A stretch of 61,578 nucleotides of DNA from Candidatus Saccharimonadota bacterium (GTDB taxonomy: Bacteria > Patescibacteriota > Saccharimonadia > Saccharimonadales > UBA4665). Under the pieces are notes generated by a model that made no database searches, was not told the DNA's origin, and worked only from the letters and a program-made list of their open reading frames with translations. Position numbers and translations under genes: made by a program. The stretch's first letter is position 1; each line of letters begins with the position of its first letter. Positions 22,410 through 30,864 of the stretch are shown here, one piece after another. Where the stretch lies: the NCBI GenBank assembly GCA_029288425.1, contig JARIHD010000094.1, forward strand, positions 1-61,578, given 5' to 3'.

Positions 22410-23270
22410 ATGGAAACACTACGGACGTATTACTACCTGACCAAACCCGGCATTGTCTATGGGAATACGTTGACCGTGATCGGCGGCTTTTTATTCGCTT
22501 CAGCTGGCCGCATAGATTTTTCGCGGCTACTCAGCGTGGTGATTGGCACGGCCCTAGTGATCGGAAGCGGCTGCGTTTGCAATAACTATATCGACCGCGA
22601 ACTTGATAAAAAAATGGCCCGCACAAAAAAACGGGCGCTCGTAACGGGAGTAGTCTCGGGACAGAGTGCACTCCTTTATTCAGCAATCCTCGGCGTATTG
22701 GGTGTTGTGACACTATATCTATTGGCAGGCGCGCGTACAGCAGGCTTGGCCGTATTCGCCTGGTTTATGTATGTCGTCGTATACGGTATCGCCAAGCGCC
22801 GCAGCGTTTATGGCACACTCGTTGGCAGCATTTCCGGAGCTATGCCAGTGGTTATTGGTTATAGCGCTGGAGCGGCCGCCCTGGGTACCCCGGCCGGATT
22901 ACTTTTCCTGATTATGGCCTTATGGCAGATGCCGCACTTCTATGCCATCGCCCTGTACCGTCGGAATGAGTATGCGGCTGCAAATCTGCCCGTATTATCG
23001 GTTAAAGCCGGCGCGCTGACCAGCAAGGTCAATATCGTGGGCTACGTGCTGCTGTTTATCGCGGCCAATTTTTTGCTCTTCAGCGAAGGGTATGCGGGCC
23101 TGACATACGGTATTATCATGACAACTCTCGGACTCGTATGGTTGTGGCAGGGTAAACAAGGCTTTGGCGGGAAAGATGACGCGGCATGGGCTAAAGACAT
23201 ATTTTTCTTTTCGCTTATCGTACTGATGGGGTTCAGCGTACTGATTTCACTTAATCCATGGCTGCCTTAG
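22410..23270 (+). CDS. cyoE: Protoheme IX farnesyltransferase (heme O synthase)
   Basis: 286 residues, a UbiA-superfamily prenyltransferase that adds farnesyl to heme B to make the heme O needed by the bo3 oxidase. It begins YYYLTKPGIVYGNTLTVIGG. The first Asp-rich motif is NNYIDRELDKKMARTKKRALVTG (N-x-x-x-D-x-x-x-D) and the second region is MPHFYAIALYRRNEYAAANLPVLSV. Eight or nine membrane segments are visible. It is on the strand opposite cyoABCD, rather than last in the same operon as in E. coli. It is preceded by a possible leader peptide 3 bases away. Confidence 0.92.
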   Translation: METLRTYYYLTKPGIVYGNTLTVIGGFLFASAGRIDFSRLLSVVIGTALVIGSGCVCNNYIDRELDKKMARTKKRALVTGVVSGQSALLYSAILGVLGVVTLYLLAGARTAGLAVFAWFMYVVVYGIAKRRSVYGTLVGSISGAMPVVIGYSAGAAALGTPAGLLFLIMALWQMPHFYAIALYRRNEYAAANLPVLSVKAGALTSKVNIVGYVLLFIAANFLLFSEGYAGLTYGIIMTTLGLVWLWQGKQGFGGKDDAAWAKDIFFFSLIVLMGFSVLISLNPWLP

Positions 23271-23280
23271 CGTAAAGTGC

Positions 23281-23286
23281 TATACT
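23281..23286 (+). promoter_or_regulatory. -10 box, leaderless type
   Basis: TATACT ends 6 bases before ATG 23293 and follows the cyoE stop by 10 bases, so the next gene has its own start site. Confidence 0.5.
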
Positions 23287-23292
23287 ATTGAC

Positions 23293-23550
23293 ATGTTAAT
23301 ACTCCACATTTTGATCGCCTTGACCAGCGTCGGCCTAACAACCCACGTTTTCTTTAATCCATCTCGTAGGATGCTTCGAGGGGCTTATGCGCTTGTGGGC
23401 GCAACGCTCGCAACCGGCACGATACTCGTTATGAGCAGCCCGGCGCACATGGTGCAAGCCTGTCTGACAGGAATAGTGTACACGACGGGCGTCAGCTACG
23501 GTCTGGTCATGACGCAGCGCAAATTGGCAACCGAATCTGTCAAAAAATAG
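23293..23550 (+). CDS. Small membrane protein
   Basis: 85 residues with three short hydrophobic segments (about 2-20, 30-49 and 55-72) joined by basic turns (NPSRRMLRG, TQRKLA). The topology is probably three helices. No family is recognised. It directly follows cyoE, but a -10 box before its ATG suggests separate transcription. Its position beside respiratory genes is suggestive only. Confidence 0.55.
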   Translation: MLILHILIALTSVGLTTHVFFNPSRRMLRGAYALVGATLATGTILVMSSPAHMVQACLTGIVYTTGVSYGLVMTQRKLATESVKK

Positions 23551-23582
23551 CAGCCATTCCATACGGTCAGCATCATCGCGGT

Positions 23583-25232
23583 CTAAAAGTGCTCGCGGAT
23601 GTGCTTGTAGCTATAATCCCAATCGGCGTCAGATTTTTTGTGCGGGTTGAAGATATTCTGCGGATCAAAAATATGTTTGGCCTGGCGGAATATAAATACG
23701 ATGTCTTCGCCGAACTGCTCTTTCAGCCACGGGCCGCGCACCAAACCGTCGTTGTGCTCGCCGGATAGCGAACCTTTGTAATGCAGCACCAGATCGTCAA
23801 CTTCCTCCATAGCCGGCAAGATTTTGGCTTTTTCGGCAGGGTCTTCGATTTTCATGAGCGGAATAATATGAAAGTTGCCGTCACCCATGTGTCCGGCGAT
23901 GGTCGCGTTCAGCTTATATTTTTTGATAATGGCACGCAGCCGAGGTAAAAATTCAGGCAAATGCGGGGGATTAACCACCAGATCATCAATAAACGGCGCA
24001 GTGTGTTTGTCCTTGACTTTGCTCCGGAGCAGGTTAAAGCTTTGGCGGCGCATAATCCAGAACTTTTGGCTTTTAGCCGCGGTTTCGTCGCGCTCCATGG
24101 CCATGCCGTACGGCTTGAGGTCGGCACGCAGGGCATCGATCTTTTGGCTCACTTCTTCTTGGGTAGTGCCATTGAATTCAACCATCAGAATCAACTTTGG
24201 AATGCCGCGAAGCAGCATCAAGCCGTCCGGGATCAGACTGAACATGAGCTTTATGAGCCCCCATGTCCCCAAATATTTGCGAAACGACGGCATAAAACGA
24301 ATGGATAAATACAAGGTGGCGTCATCGAACGATTCGAATGTTGCGGGTTTATGGGTCAGCACCTTATTAATTACGTCGCCCAGTTGTGTAATGTCGGTCA
24401 TAAAACTCACCAGCAGCCCAGAATAGGGGCGCACCGGTACTAGCCGAAATTTGATGTCAGTCACAAATCCGAGCGTACCCTGTGATCCGACAATCAGTTT
24501 CGTCAGATCAAAAATGCCAGTATCACGGTCCCACACATCCCAAAGATTGTAGCCCATGGAATTTTTGCTGACGTTCGGTTTGGCGGCCTTGATTACATCG
24601 TAATGCTCCTCAATCAGGTCAAATAGGTTCTTGTAGATACCCCCTTCATAGTCACCCTGGGCCATTTTTTTGACAAGTTCTGGTTTTTTGAGGGGTCGCA
24701 CCGTGTATTCTTTGCCATCGGCAAACACTACACGCAGTTCGTTCACAAAATCAATAGTTTTGCCATATTCCAGCGACTTTTCGCCCCCAGAATTGTTCGC
24801 CACCATACCACCGACAGTACACAGATCACGCGAAGCAGGATAAGAGGGCATCAGCGCCTTGTATTCCAGTGTTGCTTTTTCGAAATCACGATAAAAAACG
24901 CCGGGCTGGGCGTGCGCTTCGCCCGCATCCACATTAATGATTTTAGTAAAATGTTTATTAAAATCTACGATAACGGATTCGTTGATAGCACCGCCGGACA
25001 TATCCGTACCGGCCGACCGCGCGGTCACCGACAAATTCGGCATCTTAGCCTTATGTTTAGCAGTCAAAGCTACCAAACGCTGCACGTCATCACTGTCTTT
25101 AGGGCATACGATCAGCTGTGGCCGCACTTCAAATAAACTGGCGTCGTGACTATAAAATTCCTTGCTCGTGGCATCATCCAAAATCTCGCCGGCAAAACCG
25201 GCCTTTTGCAAGGCTTTTTTAAAGTCATCCAT
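23583..25232 (-). CDS. FAD-linked 2-hydroxyacid dehydrogenase (D-lactate/glycolate oxidase GlcD type)
   Basis: 549 residues. The N-terminal half is an FAD-binding PCMH domain (PF01565) with VTARSAGTDMSGGAINESVIVD and SRDLCTVGGMVANNSGGEKSLEYGKT. The C-terminal half is FAD-oxidase_C (PF02913) with FIDDLVVNPPHLPEFLP, the metal-binding HMGDGNFH (residues 448-455) and SGEHNDGLVRG. No signal peptide or Fe-S domain is present. Such enzymes oxidise D-lactate, glycolate or D-2-hydroxyglutarate and pass electrons to quinone or another acceptor. Next to cyo genes, a quinone-reducing role is likely, but the substrate is not fixed by sequence. Confidence 0.85.
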   Translation of the reverse strand: MDDFKKALQKAGFAGEILDDATSKEFYSHDASLFEVRPQLIVCPKDSDDVQRLVALTAKHKAKMPNLSVTARSAGTDMSGGAINESVIVDFNKHFTKIINVDAGEAHAQPGVFYRDFEKATLEYKALMPSYPASRDLCTVGGMVANNSGGEKSLEYGKTIDFVNELRVVFADGKEYTVRPLKKPELVKKMAQGDYEGGIYKNLFDLIEEHYDVIKAAKPNVSKNSMGYNLWDVWDRDTGIFDLTKLIVGSQGTLGFVTDIKFRLVPVRPYSGLLVSFMTDITQLGDVINKVLTHKPATFESFDDATLYLSIRFMPSFRKYLGTWGLIKLMFSLIPDGLMLLRGIPKLILMVEFNGTTQEEVSQKIDALRADLKPYGMAMERDETAAKSQKFWIMRRQSFNLLRSKVKDKHTAPFIDDLVVNPPHLPEFLPRLRAIIKKYKLNATIAGHMGDGNFHIIPLMKIEDPAEKAKILPAMEEVDDLVLHYKGSLSGEHNDGLVRGPWLKEQFGEDIVFIFRQAKHIFDPQNIFNPHKKSDADWDYSYKHIREHF

Positions 25233-25352
25233 AAAATAAGCTTAATCGGAATGGTCGCATCCCGCAAGTTACATATGCTATAGTGGGGGCTGCTGCTTTC
25301 GCTTATGAAGTTGCGAGAAATATCACAGGTGTAATACTAAGAATGTGTGAGA

Positions 25353-25358
25353 TAATAT
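25353..25358 (+). promoter_or_regulatory. -10 box, leaderless type
   Basis: TAATAT ends 7 bases before ATG 25366. Confidence 0.4.
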
Positions 25359-25365
25359 ACATAGT

Positions 25366-25992
25366 ATGAGTGAGAGAGTCCGACATACCGTCCTGATGTC
25401 CCTGACGGGAAGCAAACGAATCATTGTTGCTGCCTGTGCGGCGATTGCCATGTTCCTGGGTGCCGTCAGCGCTGGTGCTTCGGTTTTTGTATATGACAAG
25501 CCGTCGTCTCAGTCCACCGACATGAGTGCCGTCTTTAATCCTACAACAGCCGAAGATTCCAAGGTCCGTTCCCGGACCAAAGACACCAGTGCCGATAACC
25601 TCAGCACGCAAAGCACGTTCCAGGACGAACATATAACTCTCGGTGGCCCAATATACTCAACCCCGTCCGTAGCCCAAGTCAAAAATCCGGCCAAAAAGAA
25701 TCTTGTGGCTGATGTACTGCGCACTGCAACCAACTCCGGCATCTTTCAAGCCCAAGCCGATCTTTTGGATCAGCTCCAAGGCAAAACCAACGAAACACTC
25801 AACAGCGTCACAGCTCCGATTGATATTCCGGGCGTAAATCTACCCGTACCTTCGATCCCGATTATTACCGATGGGGCTGCTGGCAGCGAACAAACGGCAC
25901 CCCCGACAACCGACACCCCACCAGCGGAGCCCCCAGCCAATCCAACAACAAATTCCCTGAACGCATCACCAATTACCGATCCAGAGAACTAA
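25366..25992 (+). CDS. Secreted or membrane-anchored hypothetical protein
   Basis: 208 residues. A positively charged N-terminus and one hydrophobic segment (about 18-44, IIVAACAAIAMFLGAVSAGA) form a signal peptide or anchor. The remainder is polar, low in Cys and probably extended. The C-terminal 60 residues are rich in Pro, Thr and Ala (PPTTDTPPAEPPANPTT), like a wall-spanning linker. No domain is recognised. It starts a two-gene unit, with a lipoprotein 13 bases downstream. Confidence 0.6.
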   Translation: MSERVRHTVLMSLTGSKRIIVAACAAIAMFLGAVSAGASVFVYDKPSSQSTDMSAVFNPTTAEDSKVRSRTKDTSADNLSTQSTFQDEHITLGGPIYSTPSVAQVKNPAKKNLVADVLRTATNSGIFQAQADLLDQLQGKTNETLNSVTAPIDIPGVNLPVPSIPIITDGAAGSEQTAPPTTDTPPAEPPANPTTNSLNASPITDPEN

Positions 25993-26005
25993 TCAAGGCC
26001 TTACC

Positions 26006-27157
26006 ATGAATCGACGGATCTTAGGGGTAAGTGCTGGATTGGTTTTACTAAGCGGCTGCGGCGAACCAGTGCCAGCGGAAGTCATACCTACTCCGCCAAC
26101 CATTGAAACACTCGACCAAGCGCCACTTCTAGATAAGCCGCTCCTGGAGATCGGCGGCGTCACCGTAATCTGCGCCGGTATCGAGGGCCTCAATCGGCCG
26201 TACACCGATGCAGGCTGCGCCGAAGCCGCCAAGAATGTTTCCGAAGGTTTCCGGCGTATAGCCGAGGCGACGGAGGGAGCAATACCAGTCCCCGCCATTA
26301 CAACGATCAACATTAAAGACGTAGTAGCCGTAGACAGCACCAAAGACCGTTGTAGCCAAAATGAATTTATTGCCAGCGGCTTTGCATATAGAGTATTACA
26401 GGCCACACTGGCGGCTCCGTCCGCTCAAGACGCCCTCAGGCAACAACCCCCGGGCAATGTATTGCATGTTGTCAGTGAATCGCCCGCAACAAAAGCATGC
26501 CACGACACAAAACGCCCCCTTCAGGCCAGATATATGCGGGGTCAACCGCAGCATCCGGTTGTTCAGTTTACCGGCGAAGGAAAGAACACTGACGCCAATA
26601 CGGCGGCGCGTGAACATCTACACCGACGGATAGGCGACATTGTACGCCTCACTTATACTAATAATGCGTATTATGCCGGGGAAGATTTGGATGGTACCGA
26701 AGCGTTCAAAGAATCCATACCTCCGGCGCCCCCGCTTATGGATGACCACGCCGAACCATATATAAATGCATTCCAGCAGTTACAGCTAGGCATAATCGAA
26801 CCAGGTAACATTGCAATGCCTACCGCATCCGGCGAAATAATATTAGAATCCCCGCAGTCAAAAAACGAAGGCCAGCGTCTGCTAACATTGCCGCTCAACC
26901 ATCCAAAACTATTGAGCAGATCGTCATTCCTGGGCGTTGGGCGCCCACGGTACTGGCTGGAACACACGGGCGGCAACGAGATATCAATTTTGGTTGTGGG
27001 GGAGAGTGCGGAGGGCAGACAGCCCGAAAAGCCAGCCCTCATGGCACAGTTACATGCTGGCCAGCCGCGATTCACCGACAAATCTTCCAGATTTAGTCTA
27101 GAACTTGAACAGATCAATGAAGCCCAAGCCAAATTAAAGCTTACGGTTTTAAAGTAG
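26006..27157 (+). CDS. Putative lipoprotein of unknown function
   Basis: 383 residues. The N-terminus is a clean lipoprotein signal: MNRR, a hydrophobic core and the lipobox LLSGC (Cys18). A Pro-rich linker (GEPVPAEVIPTPPTIETLD) leads to a soluble domain. It contains GVTVICAGIEGLNRPYTDAGCAEAA and DRCSQNEFIASGFAYRV, with Cys that may pair. No active-site motif is recognised, although the Cys/His pattern in the middle (TKACHDTKRP) is notable. It sits 13 bases after the secreted 25366 protein and is probably co-transcribed. Confidence 0.62.
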   Translation: MNRRILGVSAGLVLLSGCGEPVPAEVIPTPPTIETLDQAPLLDKPLLEIGGVTVICAGIEGLNRPYTDAGCAEAAKNVSEGFRRIAEATEGAIPVPAITTINIKDVVAVDSTKDRCSQNEFIASGFAYRVLQATLAAPSAQDALRQQPPGNVLHVVSESPATKACHDTKRPLQARYMRGQPQHPVVQFTGEGKNTDANTAAREHLHRRIGDIVRLTYTNNAYYAGEDLDGTEAFKESIPPAPPLMDDHAEPYINAFQQLQLGIIEPGNIAMPTASGEIILESPQSKNEGQRLLTLPLNHPKLLSRSSFLGVGRPRYWLEHTGGNEISILVVGESAEGRQPEKPALMAQLHAGQPRFTDKSSRFSLELEQINEAQAKLKLTVLK

Positions 27158-27245
27158 TCATTAGACGAGGTGCCATTACAGAGGCTGGTAGCAATGGTCT
27201 GTTAAAAAACCGACAGCCCCATTACACTAAAACTGAGAAAATACT

Positions 27246-28658
27246 ATGCGAATCAACAAGCGACAAAGGAGTGAGGGAGTGCCGTCCGAACCACAGGGGA
27301 TTAAAAAGCTAGTGGCCGGCATCGTGGGCGCCGTGGTAGTCTTTACCGGCGTCGCCTTTTTGGCGCTGTCGCCAGCTTCTCCATTTGTGGCGCCAAAACC
27401 ACCTCTGGGACCCGCCATAACTGTCGGTCGGCATTCATATGTGTATGCCTGCGGGGTATTTGACGCCGCGGAAGCGGCCTCAATTTTGGGCATTAACCCC
27501 GACAAAAATAAACAGGCGACCGAAGAATCTTTTGCTCTTGCCCCCGACAACACCAAAGACAAGCAAATTGACCTGACGAAACTTACCGGATACAAAGCAG
27601 CAGCAAGCAGTTGCCAGCTCAAGTACGATAAACGAACGAACCCCGGAGAAACCGGAAAAACGACAACGACATTCGACAGCGCAACCCTTACCCTCAATCA
27701 ATTCGGCAGCGAAGACGACGCCAAAGCCTACTTTAATGCGATCAAGAGCCAAATAGGTGAAAACGGCAAGGCCCTGAAATCCTACGCGGACAGTGTATAC
27801 AGCCCACCCGCCGCACCGACATCAGACGGCGGCGCCTTTATCCGTCCCAACATTTGGCACAAAAATATGGTTATAAATGTCGCGGCGCCGCTTATCAGCA
27901 AAGATACGACAGGTAATCGGACAGCCGAAGCAGTGGACAAAGTCGTAAATGGTGTCATCAAACACATCGACAATGGCGAGGGTTTGCGACCAAAAAACTT
28001 CAATGGCATTTCGAAACTGGCCGGCCATCCCTTTGTCGACACGTGTCACTCCGTCAACTACGTCACATTTGCCAAGGATATGGGCGACCAGACAGAATTC
28101 GACCCCAGTTACATTTCTGCCTCACAGTCATTCTCGCCAATAGAAAACAGCGGCAAAATACCACCCATGCTGAACTCAAGCTGTTCGCTCAGCTACCGCA
28201 CCAAAACAGAGATTGATTCCCAAAAGTCCATGCAATCCGGCCAAGACGAATTTTCAAGCAAATTTCCACACTATCTTATTTTACAAACCTACGTCGCCGA
28301 AAACAGCGAACAAGCAAAGAAATTTTTGGCCGCCACAAAAGAAAGCGCCAAAACACAGCAAGCCAAAGATCCTAAAATGCAATATAATGATATTGACCTG
28401 GGCGACGGTGGCCTGAAGATCGCCACCTCAACCGAAGGCGCGCCGAAAGAAGGTAAAATGACTGCACAAAAGGCCGCCTATGAAGTTCAGATATATTACA
28501 TGATAAAAGGCCCGTACATTTACGCGCTCACCAACTCCATGACGCGTTCCGGAGCACCTTATAAAACAACTGACAAAAAGTTTACCGACGATAACGCCCG
28601 GACGGCGCTGAGAGCAATACATAAAGGCCGGCTTTTTGCCGAACGCACCACAAAATAA
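27246..28658 (+). CDS. Membrane-anchored protein with two tandem Cys-paired ectodomain repeats
   Basis: 470 residues. One membrane helix (about 21-42) is followed by an extracytoplasmic region that appears duplicated. Repeat 1 (about 65-240) has Cys69 and SSC123QLKY, then LTLNQFGSEDDAKAYFNAIKS. Repeat 2 (about 262-465) has Cys267 and SSC313SLSY, then LILQTYVAENSEQAKKFLAA. Each repeat later has a strand ending in a hydrophobic run (KNMVINVAAPL; YEVQIYYMIKG). The pattern suggests two copies of one domain, each with a disulfide. Function is unknown. A ligand-binding or surface-interaction role is a guess. A small membrane protein follows 14 bases downstream. Confidence 0.65.
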   Translation: MRINKRQRSEGVPSEPQGIKKLVAGIVGAVVVFTGVAFLALSPASPFVAPKPPLGPAITVGRHSYVYACGVFDAAEAASILGINPDKNKQATEESFALAPDNTKDKQIDLTKLTGYKAAASSCQLKYDKRTNPGETGKTTTTFDSATLTLNQFGSEDDAKAYFNAIKSQIGENGKALKSYADSVYSPPAAPTSDGGAFIRPNIWHKNMVINVAAPLISKDTTGNRTAEAVDKVVNGVIKHIDNGEGLRPKNFNGISKLAGHPFVDTCHSVNYVTFAKDMGDQTEFDPSYISASQSFSPIENSGKIPPMLNSSCSLSYRTKTEIDSQKSMQSGQDEFSSKFPHYLILQTYVAENSEQAKKFLAATKESAKTQQAKDPKMQYNDIDLGDGGLKIATSTEGAPKEGKMTAQKAAYEVQIYYMIKGPYIYALTNSMTRSGAPYKTTDKKFTDDNARTALRAIHKGRLFAERTTK

Positions 28659-28672
28659 AGTAAGGGGGAAGT

Positions 28673-28891
28673 ATGGAATTACAAGAAGTTTTTTACACGA
28701 TGGGCATCATCTACATGGCAATTATGTTTGTACTGATGATTGTTGTTATCGCGGCTGTATTGGTCATCAAACACAAGATTCATCTGATCCAGCGCAGCAT
28801 CGAAGAAAAGCTGCAGGCTATTTCAACGGCAGTCCACGTAGGTGAAGCCATTGTCGACAAAGCAAAGTCGGCATTCAGTCATAAAAAATAA
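28673..28891 (+). CDS. Small single-pass membrane protein
   Basis: 72 residues. Strong Shine-Dalgarno (AAGGGGGAAG) 5-6 bases before the ATG. One long membrane helix (about 9-33, IIYMAIMFVLMIVVIAAVLVI) is followed by an amphipathic helix (HKIHLIQRSIEEKLQAIS) and a Lys-rich tail. It resembles small accessory membrane proteins in layout only. It is co-transcribed with the 470-residue gene (14-base gap), so the two may work together. Confidence 0.6.
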   Translation: MELQEVFYTMGIIYMAIMFVLMIVVIAAVLVIKHKIHLIQRSIEEKLQAISTAVHVGEAIVDKAKSAFSHKK

Positions 28892-28927
28892 TAGTAGGCC
28901 CTTCGCTTCGGCTGACGTACACTACAT

Positions 28928-28933
28928 TATTAT
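28928..28933 (+). promoter_or_regulatory. -10 box, leaderless type, deciding the DUF2177 start
   Basis: TATTAT ends 6 bases before ATG 28940. The in-frame ATG at 28934 directly abuts the box and is less likely. Confidence 0.45.
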
Positions 28934-28939
28934 ATGGTT

Positions 28940-29335
28940 ATGTTTTTAAAACTCGCGCTTGCATCGTCACTTATTTTTGTGGCCATCGATGCAGTATGGC
29001 TGGGCGTTATAGCGCGGAATATGTACCGATCTACGCTGGGTACTATGCTGCGCGAACAGCCACAGATATTGGCCGCCACAGGATTTTATATTCTCTATAT
29101 CTTGGCGCTCGTATTTTTCGTAGTCCAGCCGGCCATTGATAAATCTTCGTGGCAATATGCGCTGTTCGCCGGAGCGTTTTTCGGCCTGGTGGCATATGCG
29201 ACATACGACCTAACGAATCTGGCGACGCTTAAAGATTGGCCGTTTAAAATAACGCTCATCGACATGGCATGGGGCGCATTCATCAGCGGCATCACGGCTG
29301 CGGCAGCGTATCATATAGGAAAATGGTGGGCATGA
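28940..29335 (+). CDS. DUF2177 family membrane protein
   Basis: 131 residues with four membrane segments, the standard size and layout for DUF2177. Landmarks are [20 protein letters not shown] near the start, [21 protein letters not shown], and the closing [17 protein letters not shown]. The conserved polar residues inside membrane helices (Asp in [20 protein letters not shown]) suggest a substrate or cofactor site. Function is not established for the family. The stop overlaps the next start in ATGA. Confidence 0.8.
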   Translation: MFLKLALASSLIFVAIDAVWLGVIARNMYRSTLGTMLREQPQILAATGFYILYILALVFFVVQPAIDKSSWQYALFAGAFFGLVAYATYDLTNLATLKDWPFKITLIDMAWGAFISGITAAAAYHIGKWWA

Positions 29336-30108
29336 TCGAATTGTGGGCCGCCCTCACGGTATCCGTCGTCCTGTATATGACTGTTTGGTTTGTGATTTCG
29401 ATTGCCTTGAAGCGTAGTGATGTGGCTGATACCGCCTGGGGACTTGGATTTATCGTTGTTGCCTGGGGTGCGTACGTACTGGCGCATTCGCCCGGCGGGG
29501 TTGCGCTGCTTATCAATATCCTGGTGACGATTTGGGGCCTACGCCTCAGTATCCATATCTTTTTGCGTAATCGTCACAAAACAGAAGACCGACGCTATGC
29601 CGAAATGCGCGCCAAATGGGGAAAGGCCGTTATTATCCGTACATACGTCAGCGTTTTTCTGACTCAGGGCCTGTTACTGCTACTTATTTCCACGCCCTTA
29701 ATTCTGGCGAACGGACTTGAACAGTCCGAGCACCTTTGGCAGTATCTTGGTCTGATAATATGGGTTGTCGGGTTCATTTTTGAGACCGTCGGCGACTGGC
29801 AGCTCACATGCTTTATCCAGGATCCGGCCAACAAAGGAAAGCTCATGACCACCGGTTTATGGCACTACACGCGTCACCCGAACTATTTTGGTGAAGTAAC
29901 GCAGTGGTGGGGAATTTTTGTTTTGTCACTAGGCAGCTGGCCGGCGTACTTGGGGATTCTCGGTCCGGTTGTTATTACGGTGCTCATCCTAAAAATCTCT
30001 GGCATACCGTTGCTGGAGCGTAAAATGCAGGAAAACCCAGCCTTTGCCGCTTATGCCGCCAAAACCAGCAAATTTATACCGTTGCCGCCCCATACGCAAC
30101 GCCACTAA
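29332..30108 (+). CDS. DUF1295 / steroid 5-alpha-reductase-like membrane protein
   Basis: 258 residues from ATG 29332. Six or seven membrane segments are visible. Family blocks are [41 protein letters not shown], and the C-terminal [22 protein letters not shown], the RHPNYFGE motif of the isoprenylcysteine-methyltransferase/5-alpha-reductase fold that binds a nucleotide cofactor near the membrane surface. It is probably an NADPH-dependent reductase of a lipid-like substrate, unknown in detail. It is translationally coupled to the DUF2177 gene, a pairing that may reflect a common lipid pathway. Confidence 0.85.
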   Translation: MIELWAALTVSVVLYMTVWFVISIALKRSDVADTAWGLGFIVVAWGAYVLAHSPGGVALLINILVTIWGLRLSIHIFLRNRHKTEDRRYAEMRAKWGKAVIIRTYVSVFLTQGLLLLLISTPLILANGLEQSEHLWQYLGLIIWVVGFIFETVGDWQLTCFIQDPANKGKLMTTGLWHYTRHPNYFGEVTQWWGIFVLSLGSWPAYLGILGPVVITVLILKISGIPLLERKMQENPAFAAYAAKTSKFIPLPPHTQRH

Positions 30109-30132
30109 CAGGGGCGAGAAGGGCGTCCCGGA

Positions 30133-30161
30133 TTGTCCGGCGATGCTGCTTGTGGTATACT
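30133..30161 (+). promoter_or_regulatory. Promoter of the Ig-like anchored protein gene (with leader)
   Basis: TTGTCC (30133-30138), a 17-base spacer and TATACT (30156-30161). The leader is about 20 bases and contains GAGG 4 bases before ATG 30189, in contrast with the leaderless genes. Confidence 0.5.
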
Positions 30162-30188
30162 TAAATTAGATAAGAGTTATGAGGTAAA

Positions 30189-30809
30189 ATGCTCGTAAAA
30201 TTCCTTAGCTACGTGGTCTCGATAATCGGGGCACGCCGGTACAAGCCAATCTTCATCTCGTTGGCCGTTTTAACCCTGACCGTCACCGGCGTTACCATGA
30301 TTGCAAGCGCGCTCTCAAACGGATCTTATGACGCTTCCAGCTCGGAACAGAGCAAAACCACACAGGAACCAGCAAGCCAGCCGTCATCATCCGACCTTAA
30401 AGGCCTCAGCAGACAGCAGGCCAAAGACGAATCCCGGCAGTCTGTTCCAAAAGCAGAGGCAACCACTCCATCCGACACTCCAAAGCCACCACAGACTCCG
30501 GATAAACAGCCGGGGACTCCGGTTGCACCGGAACTCACTTTGTCCGGTAATTCAGTCTCTATACAGTCAAACGGCACGCATACTTTAACGGCAACCACCA
30601 CCAGCAACAGCACGTCGCTCATATGGGCCATTAACAGCGACAATATTCCCGGTCTTTCAGCAGTAGTGGACCAAAAGGATCAGAGCGCTACCATTCGTCT
30701 AAAGGCCGAAAACGCCACCCACGGCGTCTATCAGGTCATGATCACCCTCAAAGATAGCGCAACCGGCCTCAGCACTCAAAAAACGCTGCAAGTAACCATC
30801 GCTCAGTAG
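30189..30809 (+). CDS. Membrane-anchored protein with Ser/Pro linker and Ig-like domain
   Basis: 206 residues. An N-terminal anchor (about 20-42) is followed by a low-complexity Ser/Gln/Pro-rich linker (about 48-118) and a C-terminal domain of about 85 residues (LTLSGNSVSIQSNGTHTLTA to STQKTLQVTIAQ) with alternating strands that looks like a bacterial Ig/PKD-type beta sandwich. This layout fits a surface-displayed adhesive or spacer module. No partner gene is evident. It is monocistronic, with its own promoter. Confidence 0.65.
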   Translation: MLVKFLSYVVSIIGARRYKPIFISLAVLTLTVTGVTMIASALSNGSYDASSSEQSKTTQEPASQPSSSDLKGLSRQQAKDESRQSVPKAEATTPSDTPKPPQTPDKQPGTPVAPELTLSGNSVSIQSNGTHTLTATTTSNSTSLIWAINSDNIPGLSAVVDQKDQSATIRLKAENATHGVYQVMITLKDSATGLSTQKTLQVTIAQ

Positions 30810-30851
30810 CAATTAACACCGTAAAAGACTGTACGAACAGCCGTGCTTCTG

Positions 30852-30857
30852 TATAAT
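30852..30857 (+). promoter_or_regulatory. -10 box of ndh, leaderless type
   Basis: Consensus TATAAT ends 7 bases before ATG 30865. No Shine-Dalgarno is present. Confidence 0.55.
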
Positions 30858-30864
30858 CATAAGC

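Noticed and set aside
25190-25300. Leader peptides (ATG-TAA and an 11-codon frame) ahead of the FAD-linked dehydrogenase
   Set aside because: Neither sits at the leaderless spacing from a -10 box, and such short frames are expected by chance.
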